A stretch of 64,000 nt of DNA from contig NZ_JACHCM010000002.1 of assembly GCF_014200755.1 (NCBI RefSeq), positions 372,001-436,000 of the forward strand, written 5' to 3'. The DNA is from Rhodanobacter sp. ANJX3 (GTDB lineage Bacteria; Pseudomonadota; Gammaproteobacteria; Xanthomonadales; Rhodanobacteraceae). This document shows, one piece after another, positions 37,301 to 44,797 of this stretch (its first letter is position 1; every line of letters starts with the position of its first letter). Position numbers and translations under genes: made by a program. The notes beneath the pieces were generated by a model, which saw only the letters and a list, made by a program, of their open reading frames with translations, was not told where the DNA came from and searched no databases.

Positions 37301-37533
37301 TGCGCAGGCAACGCATTGATGATGGCGGCCTGCTTCGCCGCCTCGTTTTTACGCAAGTGGGTCTGCGCATGGCGAAGCAGAAAGACGTGCCCATGCTCGT
37401 CGAGAACCGAATCGATCTCGTGGCTGGTCAGTTCGTCGAGACGGGTGTCGGTCTGGCACAGCACGCTCGCCAGTCGGACCAGCTCTTCCGCCGCATCGGC
37501 ATCCACCGCGCCACGGACTGGCCGCTTTGTCAT
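34357..37533 (-). CDS. PAS-PAS-PAS-GAF-GGDEF-EAL protein (probable c-di-GMP phosphodiesterase)
   Basis: 1058 residues, no TM segment. Three PAS/PAC units (about 70-188, 203-320, 330-445), a GAF domain (about 465-620), a GGDEF domain (about 625-790) and a C-terminal EAL domain (about 805-1045). The GGDEF signature is degenerate, RVGPDLF (706-712), so cyclase activity is unlikely and the domain may bind GTP as an allosteric input. The EAL domain keeps GAEALIRW (Glu836), NVSFIQLR, ITESVM, IDDFGTGFSSL, LKIDRSF and AEGVET, consistent with c-di-GMP hydrolysis. Its ATG overlaps the stop of the KaiB-like gene (ATGA at 37530-37533). Confidence 0.92.
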   Translation of the reverse strand: MTKRPVRGAVDADAAEELVRLASVLCQTDTRLDELTSHEIDSVLDEHGHVFLLRHAQTHLRKNEAAKQAAIINALPAHIALLDAQGLIVSVNEGWRRFAGASMLHNPGWGVGLDYLRICDEASVADAPAGHAIGAGIRAVLSGKEKLFSIEYACLSGREQRWFLLTVTPLVLDRPLGAVVMHIDITGRRVSQQNLFDSESRFRQMAETIDDVFFLSDASGTLMIYVSPAFERVWGRTRESLYADPQSWIRSAHPEDRPDVARRWGDVGHAGFDHEFRIVRADDQVRWIHLRAYPLLNEKGVAYRIAAVATDITPRKVATRKLRESERRFSDLLRDVHLASVMLDVHGTITFCNDYFLRLTGWEAGQVIGQNWFERFIPWQYNGDKNAFSRHLAKQLESWQRENQIVTRSGERRRMRWSNSLLRSEEGELIGSASIGEDITDQHAAELKIRHLNRVYAVSSGIGGLILRGLDRDELFREACRVAVEAGGFRMAWIGMIDAEGTRIVPVASAAMSEEHLQEITMRLRKAEGLWLGETPAARAIRERRPIVTNDLQSNTTTTSGHRYRRYGIGSVATFPIIVDDAAIGMLSFYADETDYFHEEEMKLLGDLSAEIAFAVDHIGKAQKLNYLAYYDSLTGLANRALFLERVAQYVRSAIDSGHRLAVWLIDIERFKNVNDMLGQAAGDALLRQVGKWLTRSAGDVHLLARVGPDLFAVVLPVIRESGDLDRLIEKNLDDFTGHSFQINNSVLRLAAKVGCSKFPDDGVDANVLLRHAEVALKKAKIRGERYLWYRPQMSEKLSAHLMLESQLRLALERNEFVLHYQPKVDLSHRMLTGAEALIRWNHPRRGLVAPSEFIPVLEETGLIHQVGAWALQRAMKDFRRWRDSGLRAVPISVNVSFIQLRRRSFVEEVAQLVGSGLNAADGLELEITESVMMSSVMQTIDTLRAVRGLGVKIAIDDFGTGFSSLNYLSRLPVDILKIDRSFVNDMTTGPQGIAVVTTIIALAKSLRLKLVAEGVETEEQARLLTEHGCDEMQGFLFSRDLPVDLFEAKFLCDEAPA

Positions 37534-37844
37534 GAGGCATCCAGGCCGAGCGCTTCGAGCACGGCGCCGGTGTCGCTCAAGGTTCCTACGATGGCGATGA
37601 CCGGCAACGGAAACAGCTTCAGCAGCGTCGGGGTCAGCGTGACCCGCGCTGAGCTGGCGTGATCAGGGTGGCGAAACACGTCGACGATTTCTATGTCGTG
37701 CCGATCAGGCAAGTAGTCGACGCACAATGCCGTCAAGTTGGCGATCGCCTGCGACGAATGAAACGCATCGCCGGCGACGAATAATTGAAACCTGAAAACA
37801 TCAGAGGCGATCATGGCGTGCTCGCTCAAGCAATCCGCTCCCAT
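37530..37844 (-). CDS. KaiB-like protein
   Basis: 104 residues with the KaiB (thioredoxin-like) fold: FRFQLFVAGDAFHSSQAIANL, CVDYLPDRHDIEIVDVFRHPD, then VTLTPTLLKLFPLPVIAIVGTL and a C-terminal LEALGL. The conserved pattern (strand, helix, V-D-V, T-P-T-L) matches KaiB domains. In cyanobacteria KaiB binds KaiC; in other bacteria KaiB-like proteins occur with histidine kinases and c-di-GMP proteins. Here it overlaps the PAS-EAL gene by 4 nt, so an input role for that enzyme is inferred. Start: ATG at 37844; ATG at 37814 (MIASDVF) is possible. Confidence 0.87.
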   Translation of the reverse strand: MGADCLSEHAMIASDVFRFQLFVAGDAFHSSQAIANLTALCVDYLPDRHDIEIVDVFRHPDHASSARVTLTPTLLKLFPLPVIAIVGTLSDTGAVLEALGLDAS

Positions 37845-38181
37845 GGCGTCATATCCGTGACACAGCTGACCACCACCGTCCTTGGTCTTGCGAAATCCTT
37901 ATATCACCTTAATTGAATGGATGTCGGCGTTAAGGAAAAAATCGTCGGCATCGTAGCGAGCCGCTCGCGGCCTGCGCGAGGACCTGCAACTGAAGCCGGT
38001 CGTGCGTTTATTTTGAGCGGTGGATCGATGCCGCGACAGTTCTTCGCCATGGTGCCGCCCGGCACAGCGACGCTGGGCCGAGCAGCTGCGGAGTTTTACG
38101 CGGTGTGAACGGCGCACCGGCGTACCATCGCGCTTTCGCTGCCATCGCCCACGATGGCCTGTCATTTCCCTCGGAGATTCC
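37845..38181. other. 337-bp divergent intergenic region
   Basis: It lies between the KaiB-like gene (minus) and the alkene reductase (plus). A plus-strand frame continuous with the reductase starts at a GTG at 38020, but its product upstream of MNAHTA has no family resemblance. Promoters in both directions are expected; no operator was recognised. Confidence 0.4.
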
Positions 38182-39288
38182 ATGAACGCTCATACCGCTT
38201 CCCAAGACGCGACTGTCGACGCGCTGTTTCAGCCGATTCGCGTCGGCAGCATCGAAGCACCCAACCGTATCGTCATGTCGCCACTGACCCGCAATCGCGC
38301 CGGCAAAGGCAATGTGCCGACCGAGCTCAATGCTACCTACTACGCGCAGCGCGCAAGTGCGGGCCTGATCATTGCCGAGGCCACGCAGATCTGTCCCGAG
38401 GGCCAGGGTTACATCGCCACACCGGGCATCCATTCGCCCGAGCAGATCGCAGGCTGGAAGCGGGTCACCGAGGCAGTGCACGCCAAGGGTGGCCGCATCG
38501 TGCTGCAGCTGTGGCATGTCGGACGCATCTCGCATACCTCATTGCAGCCCAATGGTGCCGCACCGGTAGCGCCTTCGGCCATCCAGGCCAAGGCGAAGAC
38601 CTTCGTCGCCGACGGTTTTGTCGATGTATCGATGCCCCGCGCGCTGGAACTCAGCGAGATTCCGGCACTCGTCGAGACTTATCGCAAGGCAGCCGCCAAT
38701 GCGATCGAAGCCGGCTTCGACGGAGTGGAAGTGCACTCGGCCAACGGTTACTTGATCGACCAGTTCCTGCGCGACAAGAGCAACAAACGCACCGACGCCT
38801 ACGGTGGCAGCATCGAGAACCGCACGCGGCTGCTGTTCGAAGTGTGCGAAGCCGTGGCCAAGGAAGTCGGCGCCGACCGGACCGGCGTGCGCCTGTCGCC
38901 GCTGACCTCGTTTGGCGACGTGTCCGACAGCGATCCGCAGGCGCTCTTCAACCGTGCGGTCGAACGCATCGCCCCGCTGAATCTCGCCTACATCCACGTG
39001 ATCGAGGGCGAAACCGGCGGCGATCGCGAACCGCAGCCGTTCGACTACGCCGCGATGCGCAAGCCGTACAAGGGCGTGTGGATCAGCAACAACGGCTACG
39101 ACCGTGCAATGGCGATCGATGCCGTGGCCAGCGGCCGGGCCGATATGATCGCGTTCGGCGTCAAGTTCCTTGCCAACCCCGACCTGCCGCGGCGCCTGCG
39201 CGAAGATGCGCCGCTGAACAAGCCGGACCAGAGCACTTTTTACGGCGGCGATGCGCGCGGCTACACCGACTACCCCGCACTCGACTGA
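38182..39288 (+). CDS. Alkene reductase (old yellow enzyme / N-ethylmaleimide reductase family)
   Basis: 368 residues, FMN-dependent NAD(P)H:alkene oxidoreductase. Signatures: VMSPLTRNRAGKGNVPTELN, LQLWHVGRISHTSLQPNG, the active-site HSANGYLIDQFLRDKSNKR with YGGSIENRTR, and C-terminal IAFGVKFLANPDLPRRL. The His-x-x-Asn motif (HSAN) is the OYE variant that binds the substrate carbonyl. Likely reduces electrophilic alkenes or nitro compounds in detoxification. Start at ATG 38182 after CGGAGATTC. Followed by a good hairpin terminator. Confidence 0.94.
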   Translation: MNAHTASQDATVDALFQPIRVGSIEAPNRIVMSPLTRNRAGKGNVPTELNATYYAQRASAGLIIAEATQICPEGQGYIATPGIHSPEQIAGWKRVTEAVHAKGGRIVLQLWHVGRISHTSLQPNGAAPVAPSAIQAKAKTFVADGFVDVSMPRALELSEIPALVETYRKAAANAIEAGFDGVEVHSANGYLIDQFLRDKSNKRTDAYGGSIENRTRLLFEVCEAVAKEVGADRTGVRLSPLTSFGDVSDSDPQALFNRAVERIAPLNLAYIHVIEGETGGDREPQPFDYAAMRKPYKGVWISNNGYDRAMAIDAVASGRADMIAFGVKFLANPDLPRRLREDAPLNKPDQSTFYGGDARGYTDYPALD

Positions 39289-39326
39289 TCGCGCCGGAAA
39301 ATCGTTCGCTACAGCTCCCGAGGCAG

Positions 39327-39352
39327 AAGGCCGGTCCGTTTCGACCGGCCTT
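39327..39352 (+). terminator. Rho-independent terminator after the alkene reductase gene
   Basis: Perfect 10-bp stem AAGGCCGGTC/GACCGGCCTT with a 6-nt loop, followed by TCTTCATT, 38 bp after the stop at 39288. Confidence 0.75.
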
Positions 39353-39421
39353 TCTTCATTGTGCCGCGACCGTCGCATTCGCGAGCCGGCATAATCGGAG
39401 CATCGCCGAACGAGTCCGAAC

Positions 39422-40000
39422 GTGATCATCGATACCGTCGCCATCAACCAGCAAATGAACCACTTCGACGGTCACGACGCGGTATGGCTGTTCGGCTACG
39501 GCTCGCTGATCTACAAGGCCGATTTTCCCTATCTCGAACGACGGCCCGCCTCGATCCACCACTGGGTACGCCGATTCTGGCAGGGCTCGCACGATCACCG
39601 CGGCACGCCCGATTCGCCCGGTCGCGTGGTCACGCTGATACCCCAGCGTGACGCCCTCTGCGTCGGCATGGCTTACCTGATCACCCCCGACGCGCTCGAG
39701 CATTTGGACGTGCGCGAAAAAAACGGCTATCTGCGCTTCGTCACCACGCTGAGCCTGGACGATGGCCGCGAGCTCGAAGGGTTGGTGTATATCGCCACCG
39801 AAGAAAATGCCGCCTTCCTGGGCGCCGCGTCCGAACGCGATATCGCCGAACATATCGCCCGTTCCACCGGGCCCAGCGGCCCGAATCGGGACTACCTGCT
39901 GCAGCTGGCCGATGCCTTGCGGCAGATGGATGCCGAGGATCCGCACGTGTTCGATATCGAGCGTGAGCTGGTGCGGTTGATCGAGCAGGCGGGGAACTGA
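39422..40000 (+). CDS. Gamma-glutamylcyclotransferase, ChaC-like
   Basis: 192 residues. The ChaC/GGCT family substrate loop GYGSLIYK (about 26-33) is present, with RRFWQGSHDHRGTPDSPGRV and the catalytic-Glu segment LDVREKNGYLR (about 98-108), where Glu is the general acid/base that cyclises the gamma-glutamyl group. Bacterial ChaC acts on glutathione, giving 5-oxoproline and Cys-Gly. The start is a GTG at 39422; an ATG at 39455 (MNHFDGHD) also keeps the whole domain. Single gene, with a bidirectional terminator about 290 bp downstream. Confidence 0.9.
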   Translation: MIIDTVAINQQMNHFDGHDAVWLFGYGSLIYKADFPYLERRPASIHHWVRRFWQGSHDHRGTPDSPGRVVTLIPQRDALCVGMAYLITPDALEHLDVREKNGYLRFVTTLSLDDGRELEGLVYIATEENAAFLGAASERDIAEHIARSTGPSGPNRDYLLQLADALRQMDAEDPHVFDIERELVRLIEQAGN

Positions 40001-40288
40001 TACGCCTGTCGGCCGTCAGCAGGCTCTCGCCCGCACGCGCAACGACTCCTGGCTGCCGTTTCTGGCGTAGGCCTTGGCCGCGGCACCGACACTTGCCGCT
40101 CGGCCCAACGGCCGTCGCCGTTCCACCGCTCGGGCTGACATTGGCCGTGCGTTTCAAGAAGAGATCAACACCGGAACTATCCTTGTCGTCGACGTCCACG
40201 TGGATCGACTGATCACCTGCGCGCGTTGGTGCGTACCGCCGCCGTTCGGATGCCCTTCGAAGCACCGACGACGATGACTTGAATCGTC
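40001..40288. other. Gene-free stretch between ChaC-like and PepSY genes
   Basis: No supported gene; short frames here have Arg/Pro-rich translations without family resemblance. Together with the terminator at 40289-40321 it makes up a 324-bp gap between convergent genes. Nothing else stands out. Confidence 0.45.
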
Positions 40289-40321
40289 AAAAAGGCGGCG
40301 CCTCCATGGCGCCGCCTTTTT
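40289..40321. terminator. Strong bidirectional rho-independent terminator
   Basis: A perfect 14-bp stem, AAAAAGGCGGCGCC and GGCGCCGCCTTTTT, with a 5-nt loop (TCCAT). A and T tracts on the two sides mean it can work in both directions, for the plus-strand ChaC-like gene and the minus-strand PepSY gene whose stop is at 40325. Confidence 0.88.
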
Positions 40322-40324
40322 CAG

Positions 40325-40855
40325 TCAAAACAGCAAAAGCAGCAGTGGCACCACGATGCCCGCTACGAGAATGCCTGTAACCAGCACCGGCTTGCGGCTG
40401 TAGCGATAGGCCATGTAAAGCCCGGTCAGCGTGGACAGACACAGGCTGACGGCAACCAGCGCGAAAAATAGTTTCATCGGCAGCAGGTTTTTCTTCGGCC
40501 GGCCGCTGTCGCGATCGGATGGCCCAACCGAGGGACCTGCCAGGCGGGTTTCCGGGACACCATTCGTCGATGACGCTGCGCTCGACGCAGCGACGGCAGA
40601 CGCTGCAGCAGGTGCTGCGGTTTCCTGCGGACGCGGTTTGCGTACCGGCGCTACGGTCGTCTGCTTTTTGTGCAGCAGCGCCAACGTAGCCAGCCACGCC
40701 GGCGGCGTATAGCTACTGCCGCGCGTGGTTTCATGCAGGCTGAAAGTCTGCAATCCACCCGTGATGGCAAAAAACAGCAGCGCCGGCACCATGAATACGC
40801 CTAGATACAAATGAACCGTACGGGAGAGCTTGAGAAAACGATGATTCGTCGACAT
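40325..40855 (-). CDS. Small PepSY-associated membrane protein
   Basis: 176 residues from the ATG at 40855 (AAAGGTTTT upstream). TM1 at about 16-36 (LYLGVFMVPALLFFAITGGL) with the R-x-x-H-L-Y-L-G signature of PepSY-associated TM helices; a long Ala/Pro/Ser-rich linker (about 68-122); TM2 at about 129-146 (LFFALVAVSLCLSTLTGLYM); and a third hydrophobic segment at the C terminus (VLVTGILVAGIVVPLLLLLF). The short form without the PepSY domains themselves is common in xanthomonads. Possibly linked to metal reduction or envelope redox, but this is only by family. Single gene. Confidence 0.82.
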   Translation of the reverse strand: MSTNHRFLKLSRTVHLYLGVFMVPALLFFAITGGLQTFSLHETTRGSSYTPPAWLATLALLHKKQTTVAPVRKPRPQETAAPAAASAVAASSAASSTNGVPETRLAGPSVGPSDRDSGRPKKNLLPMKLFFALVAVSLCLSTLTGLYMAYRYSRKPVLVTGILVAGIVVPLLLLLF

Positions 40856-41155
40856 AAAACCTTTGCGAAAAAACCGGAGTGGCAACGATGCCATTATTTT
40901 CGGGCCGCTGCACCGACCCATCTTCGACAACGTCAGGCTTTGCCGACACCGCTTTTTGACGACGACCGCGACTCGACGATGACAGCGGCCTCCGATGGCC
41001 GCCTCCGATCGTTGCCGGTGGCGGGCAAACGCGCCGCCGGCAACGGATTCCGATCATTCGTGCGCCCATTTCAACCACTCGGGTCGAAAAGCCGGTAGAT
41101 TCTGCCATCGGCCCGGCGATATGGGGATACGCCAAGCCGACCATCGGGGTGAACT
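40856..41155. other. 300-bp divergent promoter region without a gene
   Basis: It lies between the PepSY gene (minus) and the LprI-like gene (plus). Short frames here read as Arg/Ser-rich noise. Promoters for both genes are expected; no recognisable operator. Confidence 0.4.
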
Positions 41156-41965
41156 ATGGCGTTTTGGCGACTTGCGTTTCTTGCACTGTTTTTTGGGGGA
41201 ATGTCCGGCGTGGCCTCAGCCCAGGCGATCGACTGCGCCAGCAACGCATTGAACCATTCCGAACGCGCCGTGTGCGCATCGGAGCCTTTGCGTGAACTCG
41301 CCGCCAGCATCGACAAGCGTTACCCGCGCGTCGCCGATGGTCTGGGCGTAAAGCAGAGTCAGCTGGAATGGACCCGCGTCCGCGACCGCTGCAATGGCAA
41401 CCTGGCGTGCCTCACGACGGCCTATCGCGAACGCGACGCCTACCTTGCCAGGCTACCGGTCATCGCCAAACCCTCGGCCACCACAACCGCCTCCGCCGCA
41501 CCGGTCAAACATCTTTTCCTCAGGCACGCACCGGCACAACTGCTGAGCCCATCCGCCACCATCGCAGCCGCGCCGCCGGAGGAAACGGCCAGCGCCGGCG
41601 AACGGCTGGAGCGTGCGGCAGGCCCGGCGTCGCCGATCGGCCCGACGCCGCACTGGAACACACTGTGGTTTCTGGGCGGCGTGCTGTTTGCGTCGATCCT
41701 GTTATGGCAGATGCTCACCAACGTCTGCGGCAAGTGCCCCAGCTGTCATCACTGGTTTGCTCGAGTCGAGATCGATCGGCGCCAGCTCACCAGCGAAACA
41801 TCGGAGCCTGCCTCCCGCCGACTTGGTCGGCGCTCGCGCGCTAGCGCCGGTTTTCTGAGCCTGACCGAACCCGGTCGCGAACGCACGGCTACGGTACGCC
41901 ACTACAACCAGTGCCGCATCTGCCTGCACGAGTGGGAAACCATCACGAAGGAAGAAGCGAAGTAG
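41156..41965 (+). CDS. LprI-like (DUF1311-type) protein with membrane anchor and cysteine-rich tail
   Basis: 269 residues. Signal sequence to about residue 22 (LALFFGGMSGVASA). Residues 25-100 resemble the lysozyme-inhibitor LprI N-terminal family: IDCASNALNHSERAVCASEPLRELAASIDKRY, then DRCNGNLACLTTAYRERDAYL, four Cys likely forming disulfides. A Pro/Ala linker, one TM helix (about 170-188, LWFLGGVLFASILLWQML), then a cytoplasmic tail with CGKCPSCHHWF and CRICLHEW, which looks like a zinc ribbon. I know no characterised protein with this combination; function unknown. Single gene. Confidence 0.72.
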   Translation: MAFWRLAFLALFFGGMSGVASAQAIDCASNALNHSERAVCASEPLRELAASIDKRYPRVADGLGVKQSQLEWTRVRDRCNGNLACLTTAYRERDAYLARLPVIAKPSATTTASAAPVKHLFLRHAPAQLLSPSATIAAAPPEETASAGERLERAAGPASPIGPTPHWNTLWFLGGVLFASILLWQMLTNVCGKCPSCHHWFARVEIDRRQLTSETSEPASRRLGRRSRASAGFLSLTEPGRERTATVRHYNQCRICLHEWETITKEEAK

Positions 41966-41999
41966 ACCGCCGCGGCCAAAAGCTTCCTGCAAGAAGCGA

Positions 42000-43364
42000 T
42001 CAGTACAGCGGCGTACCGGCTTTGTACGCCGACACAAAGGCCTGCCAGTCCAGATTCACCTGATCGGCATAGCTGAAGGCGAAGCTCGATATCTCGGTCT
42101 GCAGCCCGCTGCTGTCGGCTACGGCGCTGATCTGCGCATCGATGTCGTACGGCACGATCGCCGGGTTGTAATCCTTGTCCGCCAGCGCGTGAGCACTGGC
42201 CAGCGCCCGACCGATGTAGGTCATCGCGGTAGTGAACTTGGAACTGCTGGTGAGCTGGGTGTAATCGAAGTCTTCTTCGTACGGCGACTTCTCGTGGACG
42301 TAGTACGGCGCGCCGTCGATCGTGGTGTAACCGACCAGCACATCGGTATTGAGCAGCTGCGCCTTATTGGTCAGCGCCACACGTTCGCCTTCGTTGGAAC
42401 CGTACACGGAAGCCGGCAGCTGACCGGGCGCAGCCAGCGCAACATCACTCGACGCTTCCTGCTTCATTTCCAGAATCACATCGTCCGACGTCGATGTCGA
42501 CGGCCCCTCGATAAGCACGTAGTAACGCAGGCGCCCGAGGCTACCCGTGCCCGATCCGAGCTTCTGGTGAATATCTTTGATGGCGTAATAACCGGCCGCG
42601 TAGCGCTTGGAGGAAGAGATGGTCTGGATGTAGCTGCCAATAGCGTTGCTGATGGCGGTATAAGTCGCGCTGCTTACCGCCACGAGATCGGCGGCATTTT
42701 GAAAAGTGCGTACCCCGTTCTTGCTGGTCGTGTATTTGGACAGCAGATCCGAACGCGAGCCATCGTCGGCATCGGAGATGGTGTCTTTCACAACGCTGCT
42801 GGTGTTGCCGGTGGTGAGTTGGAAGGACGCCTCGCCGTTGCCTTTGGCGAAACTGTTGATCTGGGTCACGTAAGCCGCTACAAACGCATTGATACCGGTG
42901 GTGATCTGGCTGTCGGACAAGCCGTTCTCGCGACCGGCCAGCACCATGCTCACCGCCGCGCGGCGCAGATCCCACACGTACTGGCCAAGATAGCCTTCAT
43001 CGAAATCATCAGTTGAAAACGCCGCCATGCCGCTGCTGTCGCGCTGTGCGCCGACGTTGGAAAGATGCGCGTCGCCACCGATCCAGGTGAATCCGGTAGC
43101 ACTGGAGGTAAAGCTCGATGCCGGAAGCGTCGCGGTATCGCGATAGAAAATATCGGCGGTACCGCGATAAAAGGAGAACGCGCTGCTGCTCATCAGCTGC
43201 ATCTTGGTCGCCAGATCGCCGCTGTCCGTGGCCGCGTACGGGTGGTTGTAGTTGTAGATGTCGTTGACGACAAAGCTGGGCCGCGACGTGGCGGCCTGTG
43301 CGCCCGTGCCCAGCAGCATGGCGACGGCGAGTGTACCGATCAGGCGTTTCAGTTTGATCATCAT
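42000..43364 (-). CDS. DUF2252-family protein with signal peptide
   Basis: 454 residues (start ATG 43364, or adjacent ATG 43361). A Sec signal peptide (LIGTLAVAMLLGTGAQA) precedes a DUF2252 domain: SSSAFSFYRGTADIFYRD, the loop WIGGDAHLSNVGAQRD, DDFDEGYLGQYVWDLRRAAVSM, YYAIKDIHQKLGSGTGSLGRLRYYVLIEG and YYVHEKSPYEEDFD. The family is thought to adopt a protein-kinase/aminoglycoside-phosphotransferase-like fold, with GDAHxxN as the catalytic loop. Most DUF2252 proteins are cytosolic, so export is unusual. Function unknown. Confidence 0.85.
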   Translation of the reverse strand: MMIKLKRLIGTLAVAMLLGTGAQAATSRPSFVVNDIYNYNHPYAATDSGDLATKMQLMSSSAFSFYRGTADIFYRDTATLPASSFTSSATGFTWIGGDAHLSNVGAQRDSSGMAAFSTDDFDEGYLGQYVWDLRRAAVSMVLAGRENGLSDSQITTGINAFVAAYVTQINSFAKGNGEASFQLTTGNTSSVVKDTISDADDGSRSDLLSKYTTSKNGVRTFQNAADLVAVSSATYTAISNAIGSYIQTISSSKRYAAGYYAIKDIHQKLGSGTGSLGRLRYYVLIEGPSTSTSDDVILEMKQEASSDVALAAPGQLPASVYGSNEGERVALTNKAQLLNTDVLVGYTTIDGAPYYVHEKSPYEEDFDYTQLTSSSKFTTAMTYIGRALASAHALADKDYNPAIVPYDIDAQISAVADSSGLQTEISSFAFSYADQVNLDWQAFVSAYKAGTPLY

Positions 43365-43493
43365 GCGTCACTGCCTCCGTCGTTGAAAAAATGATTGCAG
43401 CGGGATGATTGCAGCAGGTCTTGATGACACTCGGGCGACGGTGTGGAACCATCGGCTTCGTCTCCACTTTCGGCATAGCGGACCAAGGGCGGC

Positions 43494-44174
43494 ATGAATC
43501 GCGAACTGCTTAGCGACGCGGAAATCATTGAGGCATGGCACGCCAATGCCGCGCCGTGGACGAAAGCGGTGCGCGATGGCGATATCGAGAGCCGTCGCCT
43601 GGTTACCGACCGCGCCGTTGTCGATGCCATCGTTTCGAACACGCCTCGCTCGGTGCTGGACGTTGGCTGCGGCGAGGGATGGCTGGCCCGCGCCTTGTCG
43701 GCCAGAGGCATTTCGGTGATCGGCGTTGACGTTGTGCCTGCGTTGATCGAGCAGGCACAAAAAGCTGGCGGTGGCGAGTTTCGCGTGGCGGCGTATGAAG
43801 AACTGTCGTCGAGGAAACTCCACGTTCTTGTCGATCTCGTCGTGTGCAATTTCTCGCTGATCGGCAACGAATCTGTCGATGACCTCTTCGTCGCGGTGAA
43901 ATCGCTGCTGCATCCCGGCGGCACGCTGGTCGTGCAAACGCTGCACCCGCTGATCGCCTGCGGTAATCAACCCTATGTCGACGGCTGGCGGCCCGGCTCC
44001 TGGGCTGGCTTCAGCGGGGACTTCGTCAGACCGGCGCCGTGGTATTTCCGCACACTGGAAAGCTGGGTTCGGCTTTTTACGGCGAACGGATGGCATCTGG
44101 AAGAAATCCGCGAACCGATGCATCCCAACACCGGGAAGCCCGCGTCGATTCTGTTTATCGCGCACATGCTTTGA
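43494..44174 (+). CDS. Class I SAM-dependent methyltransferase
   Basis: 226 residues; UbiE/COQ5-like small-molecule methyltransferase. Motif I SVLDVGCGEGWLARAL (53-68), motif II ISVIGVDVVPALIEQAQ, motif IV VDLVVCNFSLIGNES, motif V LLHPGGTLVVQTLHPL. The N-terminal helix WHANAAPWTKAVRDGDIESRR is typical of a group annotated only as class I methyltransferases. Substrate unknown. Plus-strand gene followed after 76 bp by a cupin gene; cotranscription is possible. Confidence 0.88.
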   Translation: MNRELLSDAEIIEAWHANAAPWTKAVRDGDIESRRLVTDRAVVDAIVSNTPRSVLDVGCGEGWLARALSARGISVIGVDVVPALIEQAQKAGGGEFRVAAYEELSSRKLHVLVDLVVCNFSLIGNESVDDLFVAVKSLLHPGGTLVVQTLHPLIACGNQPYVDGWRPGSWAGFSGDFVRPAPWYFRTLESWVRLFTANGWHLEEIREPMHPNTGKPASILFIAHML

Positions 44175-44250
44175 CGCCGACCGGAGCGCGCCGGCGGTAA
44201 CGTCGTTTCTTCAAAAATCGTTCAAGACTTCTGCCTCGGAACTGCAGCTC

Positions 44251-44709
44251 ATGCCCAAACTGGATTTGTCCATCATCCCGATACGCAGCGGCTCGGACTA
44301 TCCGGCGCCGTTTGCCGAACGAATCGCTGGCCGTACCCGCCAGGCGCTGGCGAGCGCCGGTGGCCTGACCGACTTTGGGGTCAACCTGACGAAGCTACCG
44401 CCGGGCGCGTGGTCCAGCCATCGCCACTGGCATAGCGAGGAAGACGAGTTCGTCTATGTGATATCCGGCGAACTGACCCTGGTCACCGATGCCGGTGAAC
44501 AGCTGCTGCGAGCCGGCGACTGCGCAGCCTTTCCGAAAAATATTCCCAATGGCCACCATATGGTCAACCGCGGCAGCGAGATGGCGATATGCCTCGACAT
44601 CGGCAGTCGCTCGGCCAGCGATGTCTGCATCTATCCGGATATCGATCTGCGTGCCGATCGGGACGACTACTCGCACAAGGACGGTCGGCCTTACCCTCGC
44701 GCCGATTGA
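44251..44709 (+). CDS. Cupin-domain protein
   Basis: 152 residues, one conserved beta-barrel cupin. Motif 1 PPGAWSSHRHWHSEEDEFVYVISGEL (50-75) offers His57, His59 and Glu66 as metal ligands; motif 2 AAFPKNIPNGHHMVN supplies the last His. Single-domain cupins of this type are often sugar-epimerase/transcription-factor-like proteins of unknown substrate. Start at ATG 44251. Same strand as and 76 bp behind the methyltransferase gene; the PadR operator repeats begin 33 bp downstream. Confidence 0.9.
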   Translation: MPKLDLSIIPIRSGSDYPAPFAERIAGRTRQALASAGGLTDFGVNLTKLPPGAWSSHRHWHSEEDEFVYVISGELTLVTDAGEQLLRAGDCAAFPKNIPNGHHMVNRGSEMAICLDIGSRSASDVCIYPDIDLRADRDDYSHKDGRPYPRAD

Positions 44710-44741
44710 CCGCAGCTGGAGCCACATGCCTGCGTATTGCT

Positions 44742-44787
44742 TTAGATACACTTGCGATATATCTTAGATGCACTCTAACGATATATC
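44742..44787 (+). promoter_or_regulatory. Tandem operator-like repeat upstream of the YqjI-like gene
   Basis: Two near-identical units, 44742-44763 and 44764-44787, each of the form TTAGATrCACT...CGATATATC, repeat with a 22-24 bp period. Each ends in GATATATC, an 8-bp perfect palindrome (44756-44763 and 44780-44787). The second unit ends 10 bp before the PadR start codon at 44798. Probable autoregulatory binding site. Confidence 0.65.
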
Positions 44788-44797
44788 GGAACCCTTT

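Noticed and set aside
34357..37533. Active diguanylate cyclase in the PAS-EAL protein
   Set aside because: The GGDEF motif is replaced by RVGPDLF, so the catalytic Asp/Glu and Gly pair are missing; EAL-type hydrolysis is the supported activity.
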